DNA of 64,000 bases from NCBI GenBank assembly GCA_015680685.1, contig MNCI01004872.1, forward strand, positions 1,217,527 through 1,281,526, read 5' to 3'. The first letter of the stretch is position 1; every line of letters begins with the position of its first letter. Shown here piece after piece: positions 1 to 10,573 of this stretch. Below the pieces are notes generated by a model. The model had not been told where the DNA came from, searched no databases, and was given only the letters and a program-made list of their open reading frames with translations. The stretch is from Gnetum montanum. Taxonomy: Eukaryota > Streptophyta > Gnetopsida > Gnetales > Gnetaceae. Both the position numbers and the translations under genes were made by a program.

Positions 1-338
1 CCACAAGAAACACTTGGGGTTAATCGTTCGTTGTCTTCCCAGGCTTGCTTGTAAGTGTCACAGTGTATGGTTAAGCAAGTCTGAGGTATGTGATTTTTTT
101 GGTATTTTTTGGTTTATCTTCTATGCTATCAGAGGAAAGGATTGAGAAACTAAGCTAACTCTAACTAATGTCTTAGTCTAAATTAACTAGCATCAGCATC
201 CGTTCCCACTTACCGGACACACCCTGAACTATGCAAGTGTGGCTTACCAAACGCTAATCGTTACTGGTATCACCACACGTAACGCAAGTGCTCGAAGTGG
301 TCGTACTGAGGCACCTATTTAGTTTAAGTGTGATAATC

Positions 339-610
339 AGCCGATTCCTTAGCTAGCCGTACACACCCGTGGGTGCTCGTAACTAAGTTGTACTTATCAC
401 ACATTCTAGCCTAGCAATGAGTAGCCGATTCCTTGACTAGCCGTACACACTGGACTACCACTGGGATTACCAAGCGCAGAATCCTAGAATACGCTACTGG
501 GTTACTAAGTAGCCAATGCTCGTAATCAAGTCGTACTCATGCATTGCGACAAGCAGCCGATTCCTTGACTAGCCGTACACGTTCGTAGACACTCGTAATC
601 AAGTCGTACT
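339..610 (-). repeat. Three-copy repeat inside the LTR U5
   Basis: The block AGCCGATTCCTTGACTAG starts at 339 (variant), 423 and 554. Each copy is followed within about 100 bp by a second block close to CTCGTAATCAAGTCGTACT, ending near 393, 535 and 610. Spacing is about 84 and 131 bp, so this is a dispersed internal duplication and not a tight satellite. The older LTRs of A and C do not show it clearly. Confidence 0.8.
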
Positions 611-857
611 TGTGAACACTAGGAAAGCAGTAAATAAAAATAATAAATGAAACCACGTGCTGCAAGGTTTATCCAATCAAGTTCATCTTTATTTCCGTAC
701 ACAACTTGGGTTCAGGTTACAAGCTGCTCGAATAAAGAGCCGTTCACTCTAGGACTCCTACTGCGGGCACAGGGAAAAAATTCTAACTCGGGAGTGATCA
801 ATCTGCCAGAGCTTTGCTACTTCTAGCCAGGATTTGGAAATAAGGGGAGTGCCGCCT

Positions 858-868
858 CTTATTTATAG
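858..868 (-). promoter_or_regulatory. TATA box of the left-edge LTR
   Basis: CTATAAATAAG on the minus strand. It occupies the same LTR position as TATAAATAG at 59724-59732 in element C. Upstream in U3 (plus 884-926) are repeated GATATC/ATATCGC words. The AATAAA signal lies about 170 bp downstream, a normal LTR spacing. Confidence 0.7.
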
Positions 869-952
869 ATATGGTGGCAGACCACGATATCACGTACGCG
901 ATATCGCAAGGGAAGACGCAATATCGCTGCACATGCAGGTCGCATCTCATCA

Positions 953-2312
953 ACTTTAAAAACAAAAATACCTATAACCAAGAATTTCCATACTAATAGC
1001 CATGATCACAAAATGTGATGAAATAATAATGAAAGTATAACATCATTACAATGCCACAAGATAATAAAAAGAATAACCAGTACAATTCCCAATGATATGA
1101 TAGCCAAAATAATAAACAACAAAGTATGAAGATTCTATTAGTGAAAAAGGCCATCATTGTCATCACTCGAGGGTCTATGAATAATAAAAACATGTAATCA
1201 TTAGTAACAGGGGTAGCCATAAATGTAATCATTAAAACATAAAATAATCATAAGCTAATAAAATATTCACCCATGTGAAACCCAAAAAAATTTCTACAAT
1301 ATATAAGATTTTATTCATAAGGTACTAGCATAATACACATGAAGACTCAAAAATTTTTGGATGTATACTTGAATAGAAACTAAGTTGAAATCAACTTAAT
1401 AATATTCAAAATCATATTCAACCATTTTTCATTGCATGTTATAGTTACTTGTTCTACCCTTTTAGCATCTCCTAAACTAGATAGACCTCTTAAGGGGCTT
1501 CTTGACCAATAAGGATACTTCTAGATAAAGCACTAGTGATTTTTTTTTTCTAAATATATGAAGAACTTAAAATCAATGCTTAAAAAATCTAGCTTATAAA
1601 TTTTAGCCTCTGCTTTGATGACACATGAATGAGAGAGGAGGAATCCAAATGCTAAATAACATATAGTAATGACTAAAATATGATGAAATCCTACTAAAGA
1701 TTTTGTTGGCCCAAAATCCATCTCTCCAATATGATTTCAATAGTACTACAAAAGAATAACTAGAACTTGATTTCCCTAAAACAAGAATGAAGTAATGTTA
1801 AATATTCTTATCTTATTCATTTCTTAGCCTTGCACCCAAACTCCAATCATTCCATAGTCTCTTTGATTCACCATAGAAAACAACACCAATAATGGTAAAG
1901 GTATATCTAGCCATTCCTATAAATAAAACACCTATAAATAAAACAAGATTCATGAATAAAAAAATTGACACCACCACTACAACTATCCCTTTTGCATTAC
2001 CTAAGACTTAAACTGTCAACACACTTTTATATTTGGTAATCAAAAAGCTTGTCAAGTTGAAAAATTATGCCATTGAATAGTTCACAATGAGCATGAAAAT
2101 TATGAATTTGTATTGTCTTGCAAGAGTAATGCATATTGCAATCATGTTCAGTTCCATGATAAGTGTGACAAGAAACAAAACCAAAATAGTAATGGGTGAC
2201 ATGTGCAACAAAAAATTCATGGAATTTAACTTTTTCCCTTCAAAAGACAATAGTATTCCTAGAAGGAAGGATATATTTCAAAGCCCTAAAGCTATTTCTG
2301 CTACACAAATTA
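953..2312. other. AT-rich stretch, no gene recognised
   Basis: The short open frames here (for example minus 1533-1721) have no domain I can name. A weak resemblance of minus 1533-1721 to a retroelement integrase start was considered and not accepted. No LTR, tandem repeat or RNA gene is visible. It is probably decayed repeat DNA. Confidence 0.5.
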
Positions 2313-2317
2313 TAAAT

Positions 2318-2807
2318 TTTTAGGATTTAGAGTAATTCCAAAGGATAGAATTAGAATATAATTTTAGAGATTAAAATCATCAATGAAACAAAAAGAAGCA
2401 AAATACCAAGACTTATATGGTTCAACTTATAGCCTATTTCCACAAGAAAAGTAGAAGCTTGAACTCTTCTACAAAATAGAGGGAAAATTACAAGAGGAGA
2501 ATTCTTAGCCATAAATTTCTTATAACTCCCAACCACACTTAACTCATACTTCTCTCACTACACTTTATGGCTAACTTACTTGCTTCTTACAATCAAAGGC
2601 CTTAAGCCCTTTATATAGAAGTGTCATAGACAATACAAGGAGCCATAAAACCATGGGCTCTTATTGGTTTTACCAAACCATGAATACAAATAGTGTGCTT
2701 GTAAAAGGTATCTCATAAGACCATGAATAAAAATAATGTGCACATAGAATTTCTCACACAAACCATGGATGAAAAAAGAGACCACAAAAGTCAAGACATA
2801 CCTAACA
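2318..2807 (-). repeat. 3' LTR of the Copia element
   Basis: 490 bp. On the minus strand it starts TGTTAGGTATGTC and ends in CCTAAAA, where intact family copies end CCTAACA. TATA box at plus 2610-2617. It aligns along its whole length with 6982-7492 and, in opposite orientation, with 6416-6919. Confidence 0.92.
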
Positions 2808-2820
2808 AATCTTCACCTTG
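2808..2820 (-). promoter_or_regulatory. Polypurine tract of the Copia element
   Basis: On the minus strand CAAGGTGAAGATT directly precedes the 3' LTR start TGTTAGG. Its position and purine bias fit the plus-strand primer of reverse transcription. Confidence 0.7.
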
Positions 2821-2898
2821 GCTTGAATTATGACAAAGTACCTCACAATACAGAATAGTAGATAGAACTCTGTCTTTCCTAAATAAGCCTAAATATTC

Positions 2899-4611
2899 AT
2901 ATTAAATATTATAGAGACCAATTAACTTCAAGCAATGCTTGAACTTGGCTATAGTAAGAGGTGTAGTCATCATGTTAGCTAGATTACTTGCAGTATCAAT
3001 TTTTCTCATGATAATGTTACTTTGAGAACTAACATCACAAACAAAATGGTACATAACATCAATGTGCTTTGTCCTCTCATGGAACATCCAATATTTAGTC
3101 AAGTGAATAGCACTTTGGTTATCATAATAGATGATAGTTGCATATGGATTAGAACTGAGTTCACCAACTAAACCTCTCAACCAATTAGCTTTTTAAATGA
3201 CTTCTACAACTACCATATGTTCTGCCTTTGTACTAGAGAGTGCAACTATAGCTTGCAATGTTTCTTTCCATCTAACTACATAACTACCAAGAGAAAATAC
3301 ATATGTACTAAGCAACCTCATTCTATCAAGATTACCTACATAGTCTGAATTAACAAAACCAATCATATTATCCATACTTCGTCCAAACTCTAAAAAATTA
3401 TTAGAAGTATCCTTCAAATATATCAAAATCCATTTCACTACCTACCAATAGTTCTTACTAGGATTAGACATATCTACCTACAATGCTAACTACATTTGAA
3501 ATGTCACAGTAAGTACAAACCATAGCATACATAATGATACAAGCTACATTTGAGTAAGGAATGTGAGACATATACTTAATATCAAATTCTAATTATGGTG
3601 ACAAAGTAGCAAAAAGCATAAAATGAGCAACAAGATAAGTACTAATAGATTTTTCATTTTTCATATCAAATGTTCCAAAACCTTCTCAATATAATTCTTC
3701 TAGGTGAGATTCAAATTTTCTTTCTATTGGTCTTTGTGTATTTCCATGCCAAGAATCTCCTTTCCTACTCACAAATCTTTCATATCAAACTCACAACTTA
3801 ACTATTCTTTCAATTAGTTTATCTCAGACTTATTCTTGGTAGCAATTAACATATCATCAACATAAAATAACAAATAACTAAAAGATCCATCTATAAGTTT
3901 CTTGAAATAAAGAGAGCTATCATACTTACTCTTGTTGTAATCTTGACTAATCATGAAGGATTCAAAGTGCTTGTACCACTATTTGGGTGATTGTTTCAAC
4001 CCATACAAGGATCTCTTCAATAAGAAAACATGGTCTTTTTTTTAATCATGAAATCCATTGGCCATTGCATATAAATATTTTCCTCTAGTTCATCATATAA
4101 GAAAGTTGTTTTAACATCTAGTTGTTCCAATTCCAAATCATACATGGTAACCAAAGTAAGCAAGACACAAATAGAGCTATGCTTCATAACAAGAGAAAAT
4201 ATATCATCGAAGTAAACCTCTTAAACTTGGCTATAGCCTTTAGCCACTAACCATGCCTTGTAACTAACATTGTTAGTAGTTGGGATACCTTTTCTTCTTC
4301 TCAAAGAGCCATTTACAACCAATTTTTTGTCTTTTGGGTGGTTTCACTAGCTTCCAAGTGTGATTCTTGTGGAGAGACTTAACTTCATCTTGTATAGAAA
4401 ATAACCATTTAGTAGAATTATCATAAGAAACATCTTTAGAATAGGTGGAAGTCTCATCATTATAGTTTGTTTCTTGTACCACTACTAAAGAATATGCCAC
4501 CAAATTTAAATTAGCATATTGATGTGGACATTTTATTTCTATCCTTGCTCTATGTTTGGCTATGCAATATGGCTCATCTTGCGCTACTTCTTCTTCAATG
4601 AAACTTGTCAT
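2899..4611 (-). pseudogene. Copia reverse transcriptase and RNase H
   Basis: The RNase H domain is open in two pieces (3193-3438 and 2902-3180, separated by a stop). It contains the SDYVGNLD, ALSSTKAEH and TKHIDVMYHF motifs and ends GLYNI before a stop, as Copia pol does. The RT catalytic box YVDDMLIA is intact (YVDD at plus 3853-3864). The RT entry motif HTWKLVKPP lies near 4340 and SLYGLKQSPK near 4000. The stretch between 3440 and 4270 has many stops and at least one frameshift, so no enzyme can be made. In life this copies the element RNA and removes the RNA strand of the hybrid inside the virus-like particle. Confidence 0.9.
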
Positions 4612-4629
4612 CTAAACTATGCTAGTTAA

Positions 4630-5880
4630 GAAAAAGTATTTTATGAAGTAGAGGCTCTCTCAATTGAACTCTTTTCACTTGTATTAGAAGAAACAAATAC
4701 CACTTTCCTTGGATGAAGGATGAAAGACTCATCATAGACAACATCTCTACTAAATATAAACTTGGGTGACTTAGCATCAGGGCACCACAATCTATATCCC
4801 TTAATACCCAATGCATAATGAAGAAAAATGCACTTCTTAGATCTAGGCTCTAGTTTACCATCATTGACATGTTCATATAAAGGACACCAAAATATGTGTA
4901 AATTAGAATAGTTAGTAGGTTTACCCAACCATACCTCTTCTGGAATCTTAAGATTAATAGATGCATTTAGAGAGCAATTCACTAAATACCTAGCTATTGA
5001 AAGCTCCTCTACCCAAAAGACCTTCAATAGGTCAAAATAAAAGAGTTCTCTTCATATGCTTATCCACACCATTTTGTTATGGAGTCCCAGTGACTATGTG
5101 ATGCCAAACAATCCCTTTATTCCAACAAAATTAATTAAACTCACCACAACAAAATTCCAAGCTATTATTAGTTCTGAGACACTTAATCCTTTTACTAGTT
5201 TGATTTTCAACTAAGACCTTCCATTATTTAAAGGTGATAAACACATCACCTTTTTTTTAAAAGAAATATACCCAAACCTTCCTAGAGTAATCATCAATGA
5301 AGGTAAGCATGTAACAAGCTCCTCCTTTTGAAATAGTTGGTGCAAGACCCCAAAGATTTGAATAAATATAATGCAAAATACCTTTTGTTCTATGAGTAGT
5401 TGTAGCAAAGCTAACTCTCTTTTTCTTACTAAAAACACAATGCTCATAGAAGTCTAATTTTGATGTACATTGTCCATAAAGGAGACCTATCTTAATTAGT
5501 AATGTCAAACCCTTCTCACTCATATGTCCCATTCTCCTATGCCATAACTTGATGATATTAGAATCTAAGGAAGATGTAGAAACTACAACTAAACCTGTAC
5601 CACAAGAACCATCCAACACATACAATTGTCCTAACTTTTTATCTTTCATTACAACTAAAGCACCTTTAGTAATTTTAAAAACTCCATCTCCAACTTGATA
5701 GTTGTATCCATTAGCATCAAGAGTACTCAAGGAGATCAAATTCCTTTTTAAATCAAGAACATGATGGACATTTGATAATGTTCTAACTACACCTTCATGC
5801 ATTTTCACACGGATTGTTCTAATACTAGCTGTTTGAAAAGATTGATTGTTCCCAATCAACACAACACCACTATCAACTAA
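4630..5880 (-). pseudogene. Copia integrase with GAG-pre-integrase domain
   Basis: From the high-coordinate end: the zinc-binding region HRRMGHMSEKG followed by EHCVFSKKKR (the first Cys of the usual C-x2-C pair has changed to Tyr), then a core start read as SNLWGL where the family has a D-LWGP type motif, then FIDDYSRKVW. A frameshift near 5.03-5.25 kb separates this from the C-terminal part (about 4641-5027), which has EEVWLGKPTNYSNL, KKCIFLHY and FSRDVVYDES. These are standard Copia integrase landmarks. Loss of the first core aspartate and the frameshift make it inactive. The protein would insert element cDNA into the genome. Confidence 0.88.
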
Positions 5881-6240
5881 TTAATATGTTGAAAAATAAC
5901 TTTTCTTAGGACACATATGGAAAGAACAAGAAGTATTTAAAATCAATTCAAGATGAGTTGTGGACCTATCTTCAATAACTAATAGAACATCATTCTTAGG
6001 TTTATTTTCTATAATACTAGCTTCGGTAGATTTTTCATTTTCCTTTTGATTGTTTTTCTCATTTTTATTTTTCAATTTAAAACAATGAGCCTTAATGTGT
6101 CATTTTCTATTACAATAATTGCAAGTCATGTTTCTATATTTAGATTTCTATCTAAACCTTGGTTTAAACATACTGTTAAACTTCCTCTTGGTAGACCAAC
6201 CTCTAATAATGAAGCCTTCTACTTAACTCCCACTAACATT
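5881..6240 (-). pseudogene. Copia gag tail (zinc knuckle) and protease start
   Basis: A CX2CX4HX4C knuckle (CNYC ... HIKAHC) lies at plus 6082-6123, interrupted by a TGA where the family usually has Gly. It is followed by a Lys/Glu/Asn-rich linker and the protease start LNTSCSFHMCP, where the catalytic D-S-G has become N-T-S. A basic stretch before the knuckle (near 6.15-6.2 kb) fits gag. The N-terminal three quarters of gag is absent, displaced by the inverted LTR segment beginning near 6.24 kb. Confidence 0.8.
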
Positions 6241-6244
6241 ATGA

Positions 6245-6919
6245 TTGAACTCTTACTATAACCAAGTTCAAGCATTGCTTGAACTTAATTGATCTATATA
6301 ATATTTAGTATGAATTTTCTAAGATTATTTTGAAAAGGTGAAGCTTAAGGTGGACTTCTATCTACTATTGTGTATTGTGAGGTACTTTGACATAATTCAA
6401 GATAAGATGAAGATTTGTTAGGTATGTCATGAATTTTGTAGCCTCTTATTTTCATCCATGATTTTTGTGACATGTTGTATGTTCACATTGTTTTTATCCA
6501 TGGTTTTATGAAGCACCTTGTATGAGCACACTATTTGTATCCATGATTTGGTAAAACCAACAATAGCCCATGGTTTCATGGCTTCATGTATTATCCATGA
6601 TACTTATATATAAAGGGCTTAAAGCCCTTGTTTGTAGGAAGCATGTCAAAAAGAAAAGAAGAAAGGTAGCCATAAAGGATAATGAGAGAAGTGTGGGTTA
6701 AGTGTGGTTGTTATTTACAAGCAATTTGTGGCTCAACATTCTTCTCTTGTAATTGTCCCTCCATTTTGTAGAAGAATTTAAGCTTCTCCTTTACCCATGA
6801 AAGTAGAATATAAGCTAAATCACATATGTCTTGGTATTTTTCTTTTTGTTTCACTAATGATTTCAATCTCTAAAATGATATTGTAATCCTATCCTTTGGG
6901 ATTGCTCAAAATCCTAACA
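6245..6919 (+). mobile_element. Inverted 3' end of a sister Copia copy (pol tail plus LTR)
   Basis: Bases 6245-6415 are the reverse complement of the pol end and 3' leader at about 2808-2960: the KFKHCL coding block, then an AT-rich spacer, then a purine tract. Bases 6416-6919 are a full 504-bp LTR in plus orientation, TGTTAGG to CCTAACA, with TATATATAAA at 6605-6614. It sits inside the minus-strand Copia element, head-on, between its 5' leader and its gag tail. I see no clean target duplication, so an inversion or a template switch is as likely as insertion. Confidence 0.85.
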
Positions 6920-6967
6920 AGCCTCAAAATGATAAGCAAGAAAGCATGAAATATGATAAGTAAAAAA

Positions 6968-6980
6968 GCTCTAATACCAC
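6968..6980 (-). promoter_or_regulatory. Primer binding site of the Copia element
   Basis: Minus strand TGGTATTAGAGCT, beginning two bases downstream of the 5' LTR end. It matches the plant initiator-Met tRNA primer site TGGTATCAGAGC with one C-to-T change. Confidence 0.85.
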
Positions 6981-6981
6981 T

Positions 6982-7492
6982 TTTTAGGATTTAGAGTAAT
7001 CCCATAGGATAGGATTAGAAGACCATTTTAGAGATTAAAATCATCAATGAAACAAAAAGAAAAAAAATACCAAGACTTCATTGGTTCAAATTATAGCATA
7101 CTTTCACAAGAAAAGGAGATGTTTGAATTCTTCTACAAAATGAAGAAACAACTAGAAAAGGAGAATGCTTAGGCAAAAATCACTTATAATCACAACCATA
7201 CTTAACTCACACTTCTCTCACTAGCCTTTATGGCTACCTTACTTACTTCTTTGCTTTCTGTCTTGCTTCTTACAAATAAGGGCCTCAAGCCCTTTTATAT
7301 AGAAGTTTCATGGATGATACAAGGAATAATTAAATCATGGGTTGTTGTTGGTTTTATCAAACCATGGATACAAACAATGTACCCATACAAGGTGTCTCAG
7401 AAAACCATGGATAGAAATAATGTGCACATACAACATGTCACACAAGCCATGGATGTAAACAAGAGGCCACAAAAGTCAAGACATACCTAACA
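6982..7492 (-). repeat. 5' LTR of the Copia element
   Basis: 511 bp, aligned end to end with 2318-2807. TATA box on the minus strand (plus 7293-7301), followed by a palindrome of the form GGGCTTNAGCCC. The outer flank TAAAC (7493-7497) is the target duplication partner of 2313-2317. Confidence 0.92.
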
Positions 7493-7497
7493 TAAAC

Positions 7498-8324
7498 TCG
7501 TAGAAATGGAAGGTTGCTTCACCACCACTGGCGATGATAACTCTAGTGATGACATGCACTAGCATGACCCTTAGATGATTGCATTCCTATCATTTACCAA
7601 AGGATTTTCACAAATTTGATGTGGTAGAGGGCCATTGGCCCTATTGTAATGTAGATCCTATAGTGTGCATCTAAGATTGATGTAGATCTAGTGCTAAAGA
7701 AGAAGAAGAAGAAGTTGCAAATGCTAAAGGAACATAAATTGGTGAGGGAAAAATTCAAATTCGAGATTTCAATTTGTATTGCTAGATTCATGCAAGTAGC
7801 ATGTGTGGAAGGATTTCCATTGACACTACAATTGTTAATGATGATTGTGTGCAAAGCCTATAAAATAAATTTTTTTGTTTCTAAAAATGTATTTTCAAGT
7901 ATCAAAAAAAAAATTGACCCACAATTCCTAGCCATTTCCTTGCATCTTGATACATGCCAAGTGTCAAGATTTTGTCACATATGCAAGATTGATGGATTGA
8001 TTGAGTGATTACATTCAATTCTTGAAAACCTCTACCTTTGCATGTCTCAATATAGAAGAAGAACCAACGATAGAATAAACATGTGTGGTTCCCAAAGATA
8101 AGGTAGGTTGGGGAGAGCCTATTGGCAAACAGAGTTACCATTCTTTTCAATAGGCAAGTACAAAGCCTATGATGTCATAGGTTAGGGCATGGGTACGCAT
8201 GATGTGGATATTATATTAATATATATGGATAATGTTTCATCATGCTCATGAATGTGTTTCATGTTGACAATAATGCATAATCATGTTGATGATGTCAAAC
8301 TATGACTCGCATATGCTAGCATCT
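7498..8324. other. Spacer, no gene recognised; short (AAG)n
   Basis: An (AAG)n run occupies about 7696-7714. A TATA-like CCTATAAAATAAA occurs near 7857 and short frames occur on both strands, but none has a recognisable domain. The stretch ends where the first tandem array starts. Confidence 0.5.
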
Positions 8325-10515
8325 TTTGGAAACTATGAGGAGATGTGACTAGCACCTTGTTATAGTTCTAATTGGAAGGTATTTAGACCTTCTGGAAGGA
8401 AATAACTACTTGTAATTTGATGCTACCAAGAGAAGGATGGACATCTAAAAGGCTTGAGATCAACCGAAGGGCATTAAGACCTTCCAATTGTGAATAATTA
8501 CTTGGAGATCATGTCTTTCAGATGGTAGAAGGTCATTTGGTTGCAAATTCTAGCTACATTGCAAGTTGTGTGACTAGCACCCTCCTACAATCCCTACCAA
8601 AAGGAAATTAGACCTTATAAAATGGTTCAATTGCTCTAAGATCATGAATTCTAAAAGGTAGAGGAACATCTACATGTAATTTCTAGCAAAGCTATGAGGG
8701 GGTGCGACTAGCACCCTCTCGTAGTCCTAATTAGAAAGCACTCAGGCCTTCTAGAAGTAAACAATTACTTGTAATTTGATGCTACTAGAAGAAGGATCAT
8801 TGTTCAAAATTCTCAAGATCAACTAGAAGGCATTAATACCTTCCAGTTACGAATAATTTATTGAAGATCATGGATTTCAAATGGTAGAGGATTGTTTAGT
8901 TGTAAATTCTAGCTAAACTATGAGGCAATGTGACTAGCACTTTCCTATAGTCCCTAATAGAAGGTACTCAAACCTTCTAAAAGGGTTCAATTACTCTCTA
9001 ATATTGGTTTTTAGAAGGCATAGGGCCATCTGAGTGCAATTTCTAGTAAAGCTATGAGGGGATGCAGCTAGCATCCTACTATAGTCCTAATTAGAAGGTA
9101 GCTAGACCTTTTGGAAGAGAACAATTACTTGTAATTTAATGCTACTGGAAGGAGCATGGTTAGCCAAAAGGCTCAAGATCAACCAAAAGGCATTAATACC
9201 TTCCAATTGCAAATAATTACTTAGAGATTATGGCTTCCAGATGGTAGAGGATCATCTAGATGCAAATTCTAAATGAATTATGAGGTAGTGTGACTAGCAC
9301 CCTCCTGTAGTTCTTACCAAAAGGCATTCAAACCTTTTAGAAGGGTTGAACTAGTATGAGATCCTAGCTTCTAGAAGGCAAAGGGTCATCTAACTGTAAT
9401 TTCTAGTAGAGCTACAAAGGGGTGCTAGCACCCTCTCATAGCCCCAACTTAAAGGTAATCAAACCTTACAAAAGGAAACAACTACTTATAATTTGATGCT
9501 ACCAGAAGGAGGATGGTCATCTAGAAGGCTCAAGATCAATCAAAAGGCATTAAGCCCTTCTAGCTATGAATAATTTCTTGGAGATCATGGCTTCTAGATG
9601 GCAGAGTATCATCTAGTTGCAAAATTTAGCTGAATTGTGAGGTAGCGCAACTAGCATCCTCCCGCAGTCCCTACTAGAAGGCACTCAGACTATCTAGAAG
9701 GGTTTAATTCCTCTAAGATCTTAACTTCTAGAAGGAAGAGGGCTATCTGAGTACAATTTCTAGTAGAGTTATGAGGGGTTGCAATTGGCACCCTTCCATA
9801 GTCCCAACTTGAAGTCACTCAAACCTTTCATAAGGGATCAATTACTTGTAATTTGATGCTACTAGAAGAAGGATGGTAATCTAGGAGGCTCAAGATCAAC
9901 TAGAAGGAATTAAGAGCTTTCGATTCTAAATAATTTCTTTGAGATCATGGCTTCTGGATGGTAGAGGATCATTTGGTTACAAATTATAGTTGAACTGTGA
10001 GGCAATGCGACTAGCACCCTCTTGCAGTCCATATAGAAAGGCATTCAAATCTTTCAAAAGGGTTCAATTCCTTTGAGATCCTGGCTTTTGGAAGGTAGAT
10101 GGTCATTTTAGTAAAATTTCTAGTAGTACTACAAGCAGGTGTGATAAGAAATTTACCATAGACCTAGTTGGAACAACTAGCATGCTCTCATAATTCCAAC
10201 TAAAAGGTAATCAAACCTTCTAGAAGGGAACAATTATTTGTAATTTGATGCTACCAAAAGTAGGATGGTAACCCAGAGGGCTCAAGATCAACTAGATGGC
10301 ATTAAGACCTTCCTGTTGTGAATAATTGCTTAGCGATTGTGGCTTCTATAAGGTAATATATTATCTAGTTACAAATTATAGTTGAACTATGAGGCAATGT
10401 GACTAGTACTTTCTTCTACTCCCTATTGGAAGGGACTCAGACCTTCTAGTAGGGAACAATTGCTTGGAATTTCATGCTATTGGAAAGAAGAGGATCATTT
10501 AGAAGGCCATCATTA
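8325..10515 (+). repeat. Tandem array T1, about 360-bp units
   Basis: The landmark TGATGCTAC (with variants) recurs at 8418, 8777, 9137, 9494, 9854 and 10246, giving spacings of 359, 360, 357, 360 and 392, then at 10472 (226 further). Each unit holds two diverged halves that both carry a GACTAGCACC...AGAAGG core, so it is a composite unit. Words such as CTTCTAGAAGG, CTCAAGATCAA and GGCATTAAGACCTTC recur in every unit. The copies have drifted substantially. The same sequence family appears inverted as array T2. Confidence 0.9.
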
Positions 10516-10524
10516 CTTCCTTAA

Positions 10525-10573
10525 CCATAAATCCTAAACTCTAAACCATAAACCCTAATTTCTAAACCCTAAA
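10525..10573 (+). repeat. Interstitial telomere-like heptamers
   Basis: Seven consecutive 7-mers in perfect register, each within two changes of the plant telomere repeat CCCTAAA: ccataaa, tcctaaa, ctctaaa, ccataaa, ccctaat, ttctaaa, ccctaaa. The run starts ten bases after the end of array T1. Confidence 0.8.

Larger units (their letters stand above)
1..952 (-). mobile_element. Athila/Tat-like LTR (partial or solo), relatively young copy
   Basis: Read on the minus strand this begins TGATGAGATGCG at 952, matching the LTR start of element A (TGATGAATCAAG at 53388). It continues collinearly with the LTRs of A and C: a TATA box (CTATAAATAAG, plus 858-868), an AATAAA signal (plus 688-693), and a long U5 with the shared ACCACTTCGAGCA block. 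About 160 bp of the 3' end should lie left of base 1. No polypurine tract precedes 952, so this is a solo LTR or the 5' LTR of an element whose body lies outside the window. It keeps many CpG sites that are TpG or CpA in A and C, so it inserted later. Family assignment rests on homology to A, whose primer site and pol are Athila/Tat-like. Confidence 0.75.
2318..7492 (-). mobile_element. Copia LTR retrotransposon (Tork-like), near complete, defective
   Basis: Both LTRs (2318-2807 and 6982-7492), an initiator-Met-tRNA type primer site next to the 5' LTR, a purine-rich tract next to the 3' LTR, and Copia-order domains (zinc knuckle, protease, integrase, RT, RNase H) are all on the minus strand. 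The flanks are TAAAT (2313-2317) and TAAAC (7493-7497), a 5-bp target duplication with one transition. Most of gag is missing: between the leader (6920-6967) and the zinc knuckle (about 6.1 kb) sits an inverted LTR and pol tail. The pol frame has many stops and frameshifts, so it is non-autonomous now. Tork-like is inferred from the RT and RNase H wording; the Copia class is certain. Confidence 0.92.

Noticed and set aside
1533-1721. Minus-strand frame beginning MDFGPTKSLVG, faintly like a Gypsy integrase start
   Set aside because: Only the first few residues fit, no further integrase motif follows, and no RT or RNase H lies beside it.
7691-8008. Plus-strand 105-codon frame starting with a Lys run
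   Set aside because: The Lys run is the (AAG)n microsatellite, and nothing after it resembles a known protein.
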